Origin: an uncultured Rhizobiaceae group bacterium
Lineage (GTDB): Bacteria > Pseudomonadota > Alphaproteobacteria > Rhizobiales > Rhizobiaceae
Length of the DNA: 10,313 nucleotides
Assembly (NCBI GenBank): GCA_937944075.1
Contig: CALDZZ010000197.1
Location: forward strand, 1 to 10,313
Reading direction: 5' to 3'
Below the pieces are notes generated by a model. That model had not been told where the DNA came from and did no database searches. It saw only the letters and a program-made list of their open reading frames with translations. Below are positions 7,123 to 10,313 of this stretch, one piece after another; the stretch's first letter is position 1; each line of letters opens with the position of its first letter. A program made the translations under genes and the position numbers.

Positions 7123-7740
7123 CTATTTACCTTTAAAAATAAGCAGCTTTCCATCTATGTTCTCGTTTTCTATGTATTTGATGTCGAGAACTTCTTCAAG
7201 ATTTAGATCATGAGTTCTGACAACTCGGGTCAGCTCGTTTTCCCAACCCTTCTCAATCCAGCCTTTCCCGTTAACGGTGATCACAGCGTATCCATCCGGT
7301 TTCAACAATGCTGTCAGATGACGTATGTGCTCAGCAAACGGAGGCCCGAAACCAAAGACACCACAACTGAAAATTGCATGATAATCTCTGTCTTCATTTA
7401 TGGATTGAGTGAGATCAATCTCGGCCAATGACTGATAAACGTTCGTCTCACGTGCCTTTACAAGCATTTCGGGGGATAAATCTCGTCCATGGATTTCAGT
7501 GTATCCCAACTCAAAAAGTGCCTTGCCTGACAAGCCGGTTCCACAACCAGCATCCAGAATGACAGCGTTTTTATCCGCTACGCGTTTTTCAAATTCCTCT
7601 GCAGCTGGCTGAAAACCCATCCAGCCGAAATCCTGCAAGGTATCGTTGTCATAGGTTTCAGCCCACTCACGATAGATGCGCCTTTGATCCTCAACAGTGG
7701 ATTTGTCATAGACTGATTTCAGCTTCGAACTTTTGACCAT
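7123..7740 (-). CDS. SAM-dependent methyltransferase, WBSCR27/METTL27-like
   Basis: A 205-residue class I methyltransferase that should transfer a methyl group from S-adenosylmethionine to an unidentified substrate, probably a small molecule. Seen: the N-terminal REWAETYDNDTLQDFGW block at residues 24-40, typical of the Williams-Beuren (WBSCR27) group; motif I LDAGCGTGLSG at 62-72; the acidic end of strand 2 in GRDLSPEML at 85-93; and FSCGVFGFG at 124-132, where motif IV is expected. I chose the ATG at 7740 because a GGGAAA ribosome site lies 6 bases upstream; a TTG two codons earlier (7746) falls at that site. It follows DUF2177 by 33 bases and so probably shares its transcript. It is 186 bases upstream of cysG and has no evident link to siroheme methylation. 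The substrate cannot be told from the sequence. Confidence 0.9.
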   Translation of the reverse strand: MVKSSKLKSVYDKSTVEDQRRIYREWAETYDNDTLQDFGWMGFQPAAEEFEKRVADKNAVILDAGCGTGLSGKALFELGYTEIHGRDLSPEMLVKARETNVYQSLAEIDLTQSINEDRDYHAIFSCGVFGFGPPFAEHIRHLTALLKPDGYAVITVNGKGWIEKGWENELTRVVRTHDLNLEEVLDIKYIENENIDGKLLIFKGK

Positions 7741-7773
7741 TGGCAATTTCCCGATAGGGTTTCAGTCTGTTTC

Positions 7774-8172
7774 CTATCTGAAAGTTACGGTAGCAAAATA
7801 GGCGATTGTTGCAACGCTAGCCGTCAGGACGGTTCCCCAAATCATGTCAACTATGGAGACAATTGGCGGCCAGGTCTTAAGCGTTGCGAGATTGGTGATA
7901 TCGTAAGTGCCATAGGCCACGAAACCTAGTAGACCGCCATACAGCAAGGCGGTGGTCCACTGCCCCTTTTCAAGAGCTGGGTTGACTGCAAGCACCACAA
8001 CACCAACGACATAAAACAGATAAAACAGACCAGCTATCGCCAGGTTTGGCTTATCAAGCATCAAATGTCCTATTTGACTTCGATAAAAACTCAACGCCAC
8101 GTATTTGAGCCAGATGAAATCAATGACAAGGAAAGCGATTAGGCCGGAAATATAGGCTGTTAAGAATTGCAT
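7774..8172 (-). CDS. DUF2177 family four-helix membrane protein
   Basis: A 132-residue inner-membrane protein of the DUF2177 family, function unknown. Four hydrophobic segments are visible at about residues 4-23, 44-63, 73-90 and 105-128. Conserved family positions lie at the membrane borders: IDFIWLKYVA at 17-26, YGTYDITNLATLKTWP at 87-102, and DMIWGT at 109-114. The acidic and aromatic residues in or near helices (Asp18, Trp21, Asp91, Asp109, Trp112) suggest binding of a ligand or cofactor rather than a plain structural protein, but this is inference. The ATG at 8172 has a GGAG ribosome site 9 bases upstream. It lies 77 bases after the TIGR03084 gene and 33 bases before the methyltransferase, so it may start a two-gene unit. 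In other proteobacteria this family tends to lie near lipid-modifying or FAD-dependent genes; here its neighbours give no firm pathway. Confidence 0.9.
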   Translation of the reverse strand: MQFLTAYISGLIAFLVIDFIWLKYVALSFYRSQIGHLMLDKPNLAIAGLFYLFYVVGVVVLAVNPALEKGQWTTALLYGGLLGFVAYGTYDITNLATLKTWPPIVSIVDMIWGTVLTASVATIAYFATVTFR

Positions 8173-8249
8173 TGTTGAAGACTCCGTTTACCTGAAAATT
8201 AGGTCAGGCCAACCAAATGTAAATAGAGGTCAATGGTTCCACTTATTAT

Positions 8250-9038
8250 TCATGATTTTTTGCGAAGCCCTGGTGCCGGTGGCATTTCCGGTGGCCCGGC
8301 AAAGCATTGCGCATGTGCCATCCACTGTTTGGCATCCTTACCTGTAATGACCAAATGCGTATCAACAACGTTACGGGTTTGAGTTACCACCTTGGCGAAA
8401 TCCACTGCACTGCCTTTTATACATTGTGTCTTGCTCTCCTCGCCAAAACTCCACTCCTCACCACTGGGAGCCAGCAGTTTGAGAAAAGGCATTACTTCAG
8501 GCTTTTCAAGAGAATGCACTTCATGCGTCCAGCCAAAGGCATTAATGCCCAAAATGACAATATTGCGAATTCTGTCATGCTCTTTTCTGTCTTCGCCAAG
8601 CAAGTCAAATACTGCCTGGCCATGCGCCCAAACCTCCATTTGTCTGGCACTGATACAGGTAAGGGCAGACATGTTGGCTCCTGCCCATTGAAGTCTTTGC
8701 TTGGGATCTGCCTTTGAATAATCATTTGCAAGTTTATCAGAAAGGTCCAGCCATGCATCCATAAGTGCGTAACCGCGTTCAGCAATTACCCTGTTTTCAT
8801 GAGGGCGTAATTTGCCGGTTTGAACTGCAGAGAAGAATTCTTTTATCATTTCTGCGAATTCATCAGGCTTATTCAATGACAAATCCGCGGCCCTGTTCCA
8901 GAAATGGAGATGAACCAGAATATCATTGATAGTCCATTCCTTGAACAAGGTTGTCTTTTCAAATTCATTCTCATTCAAACCAGAGATGAGTTTGTGAAGT
9001 GTTTTTGTCTCTTCCAGAAAGTCATTTGCCTGTTTCAT
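8250..9038 (-). CDS. TIGR03084/DinB-like metal-binding protein
   Basis: A 262-residue protein with the four-helix DinB/mycothiol-maleylpyruvate-isomerase fold at its N-terminus, best matching the TIGR03084 group. Likely metal ligands of the fold are visible: a histidine in DILVHLHFWN (His43 or His45) and Glu135/His139 in ARQMEVWAHGQ. The C-terminal part carries GSAVDFAKVVTQTRNVVDT at 209-227 and AQCFAGPP at 243-250, which are TIGR03084-like. No catalytic activity is established for this group; thiol-dependent isomerase or transferase chemistry is known only for more distant relatives. I chose the ATG at 9038. A TTG three codons upstream (9047) is in frame, but the only ribosome-like AGG is just 2 bases from it. 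The gene begins 5 bases after the oxidoreductase stop, so the two are surely co-transcribed and may act on the same substrate class. The final residues are basic (RKKS). Confidence 0.85.
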   Translation of the reverse strand: MKQANDFLEETKTLHKLISGLNENEFEKTTLFKEWTINDILVHLHFWNRAADLSLNKPDEFAEMIKEFFSAVQTGKLRPHENRVIAERGYALMDAWLDLSDKLANDYSKADPKQRLQWAGANMSALTCISARQMEVWAHGQAVFDLLGEDRKEHDRIRNIVILGINAFGWTHEVHSLEKPEVMPFLKLLAPSGEEWSFGEESKTQCIKGSAVDFAKVVTQTRNVVDTHLVITGKDAKQWMAHAQCFAGPPEMPPAPGLRKKS

Positions 9039-9043
9039 GTTTA

Positions 9044-10294
9044 TCAAAACCTGTTTGGATTAAATGCGGATAAGTCTTCATTGATTTTCTCACCGGCAAT
9101 CAGTTGGGCGAGCATCTTTCCTGTCCTGGGGCCGCCTGTTACCCCCAGGTGCTGATGCCCGAATCCTGCCCATATGTTTGGGTGGTCACCCAATGCACCA
9201 ATGAGGGGCAAAGCATCTGGCGTTGAGGGCCTAAGGCCCATCCATTCGTGCACTTCGTCATATTCAAGTTCGGGGAAAATCTCTCCTACCTTGCGTTTTA
9301 ATAGTTCAATCGGCGCCTTGCTTGGCCCGGCTTCAAAACCACCCAACTCGACAATACCTGCACAACGCAATCGACCATTCATTGAGTTCACCCCAAACTT
9401 TCCGGATGTTACCATAACAGGCGATTTCAGTTCGATGTTGGCATTTACAAATTCAAGATGATAACCACGCTCTGCCTCAAGTGGCACTTTCAGCCCCAGC
9501 TTTTCAGACAGTATTCCGGAGTGGACACCTGCAGTAATAACAATGCTGTCACATGTCATGATGTTACCATCAGCAAACACCAGTTTTGGGGTATTTTTGT
9601 TGATCACATTGATATCGACGACGTCGCCAATTCGGAGCTTACCGCCCTGACTTTCAAAATGTGCTGCCAGGGTTTTGATGTAGGCGCCTGGATCTGTTAT
9701 CTGACCATCGTTTTTACTGAGGATACCATAGCCGAATTTTCCCTTTAGAGCCGGATCAAATTCAGTAATACCTTCCGGTGTCATCTCAACCAGATCAAGC
9801 CCGATATCGCGCAAGGTTTGCCAAACCTGTTTATCCTTATCAAATTCCTTTTTGGTAGCATAACCATGAAACCAGCCGCTTGCCTTGATGAACTCCTCTG
9901 CGCCAGTGCCAGCTGCCAGAGCCTTGTGCTGATCGACGCTGTCATACATCAATTGATGCAGGCTCTTTGTGCTGGAAAGCATATCCCTGTAGTTGGCTCT
10001 TGCCAAAAACTTAACAAGCCAGGGCATGAGTTTTGGCAGGTACGACCACCTCAGGAAAAGTGGCTGGTTCTTATCCAGCAGCATGAAGGGGGCCTTGAAT
10101 ATTAACCCCGGCCTTGAAACAGGAATAATACCTGAACAGGCCAGAATACCGGCATTACCAAAGGAAGCGCCGGCAGCAACCCCTTCCCGGTCAATCAGCG
10201 TGACCTGATGGCCATCGCGTTGTAGCCAGATTGCAGTAGCCACGCCAACCATGCCTGCGCCAATAACTGCTACGTTTTTACCAACTTTTGCCAA
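9044..10294 (-). CDS. FAD-dependent D-amino-acid dehydrogenase-like oxidoreductase (DAO family)
   Basis: A 416-residue FAD oxidoreductase of the DAO/DadA family, which oxidises the C-N bond of amino acids (often D-amino acids, D-hydroxyproline or N-methylated ones) and usually hands electrons to the respiratory chain. Seen: the N-terminal Rossmann motif VAVIGAGMVGVATA at residues 8-21 with an acidic Asp35 at the end of strand 2, GASFGNAG at 42-49, ERGYHLE at 275-281, WMGLRPSTPDALPLIG at 351-366, and the C-terminal flavin segment GFGHQHLGVTGGPRTG at 377-392. There is no signal peptide. The start is TTG at 10294: an AGGAGA ribosome site lies 7 bases upstream, an in-frame TAA lies at 10307-10309, and the next Met is inside the Rossmann loop. 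It leads a pair with the TIGR03084 gene. The substrate is not determined; I leave out the symbol dadA because many paralogues differ in specificity. Confidence 0.92.
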   Translation of the reverse strand: MAKVGKNVAVIGAGMVGVATAIWLQRDGHQVTLIDREGVAAGASFGNAGILACSGIIPVSRPGLIFKAPFMLLDKNQPLFLRWSYLPKLMPWLVKFLARANYRDMLSSTKSLHQLMYDSVDQHKALAAGTGAEEFIKASGWFHGYATKKEFDKDKQVWQTLRDIGLDLVEMTPEGITEFDPALKGKFGYGILSKNDGQITDPGAYIKTLAAHFESQGGKLRIGDVVDINVINKNTPKLVFADGNIMTCDSIVITAGVHSGILSEKLGLKVPLEAERGYHLEFVNANIELKSPVMVTSGKFGVNSMNGRLRCAGIVELGGFEAGPSKAPIELLKRKVGEIFPELEYDEVHEWMGLRPSTPDALPLIGALGDHPNIWAGFGHQHLGVTGGPRTGKMLAQLIAGEKINEDLSAFNPNRF

Positions 10295-10298
10295 GATG

Positions 10299-10308
10299 CC
10301 CTCTCCTT
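10299..10308 (-). promoter_or_regulatory. Strong ribosome binding site fixing a TTG start
   Basis: On the minus strand AAGGAGAGGG spans 10308-10299, with the AGGAGA core ending 7 bases before the TTG start codon of the FAD oxidoreductase. An in-frame TAA overlaps its upstream end (10309-10307), so no earlier start is possible. It is the clearest Shine-Dalgarno sequence in the window. Confidence 0.75.
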
Positions 10309-10313
10309 ATATC

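Noticed and set aside
7741..7746. TTG start at 7746 for the methyltransferase
   Set aside because: It abuts the GGGAAA ribosome site, which is well spaced for the ATG at 7740.
8173..8249. Possible hairpin CCTGA/TCAGG (8191-8208) and a TTTACA/TAATTT box pair before DUF2177
   Set aside because: The stem is only 5 bases with an 8-base loop and no T-run, and the promoter-like boxes are weak in an AT-rich gap.
8307..8717. Plus-strand open frames opposite the TIGR03084 gene
   Set aside because: They are antisense to a gene with recognisable family motifs, carry no domain of their own, and overlap each other in different frames.
9039..9047. TTG start at 9047 for the TIGR03084 gene, overlapping the oxidoreductase stop by four bases
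   Set aside because: The only ribosome-like AGG is 2 bases from this TTG, too close to work; the ATG at 9038 fits better.
1..10313. Mobile elements, CRISPR arrays, tRNA genes or defence systems
   Set aside because: I found no repeat-spacer pattern, no transposase or integrase, no tRNA-like fold and no defence domain; all ten genes are metabolic or conserved hypothetical.

Overview
The window looks like chromosomal DNA of an alphaproteobacterium with a moderate-to-low GC content. The lineage is inferred from protein style and gene order: a cysG-DUF2849-nitrite/sulfite reductase-DUF934 cluster, a bacterial-type Fpr ending in an EKAFVGE tail, and a CysG fusion of alphaproteobacterial type. All ten genes lie on the minus strand and are closely packed, so transcription runs from high to low coordinates. 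I see no tRNA, rRNA, CRISPR array, insertion sequence or phage gene, and no gene-free stretch longer than 186 bases.

Layout in the direction of transcription. First comes an FAD-dependent D-amino-acid dehydrogenase-like oxidoreductase (10294-9044, TTG start with a strong ribosome binding site), followed almost without a gap by a TIGR03084/DinB-like metal-binding protein (9038-8250). After 77 bases comes a small DUF2177 four-helix membrane protein (8172-7774), then a class I SAM-dependent methyltransferase of the WBSCR27/METTL27 type (7740-7123). A 186-base intergenic region follows. It contains several AT-rich inverted repeats and a candidate promoter.

That region leads into an assimilatory sulfite-reduction operon: cysG (6936-5527, makes siroheme), DUF2849 (5527-5222), a ferredoxin-dependent nitrite/sulfite reductase (5216-3546), DUF934 (3535-3077) and fpr, ferredoxin-NADP+ reductase (3026-2217). 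The parts form a coherent module. CysG supplies the siroheme, Fpr can move electrons from NADPH to ferredoxin, and the reductase turns sulfite into sulfide. DUF2849 and DUF934 are conserved partners without an established function. The PAPS/APS reductase gene (cysH), which in many relatives lies between the reductase and DUF934, is absent here; that space is 10 bases. The last gene is phosphoenolpyruvate carboxylase (2117 to the left edge), cut off by the window after 705 residues.

Nothing here is clearly a new biological system. The points most worth a second look are the missing cysH, the two unknown-function proteins tightly coupled to the sulfite reductase, and the repeat-rich control region upstream of cysG.
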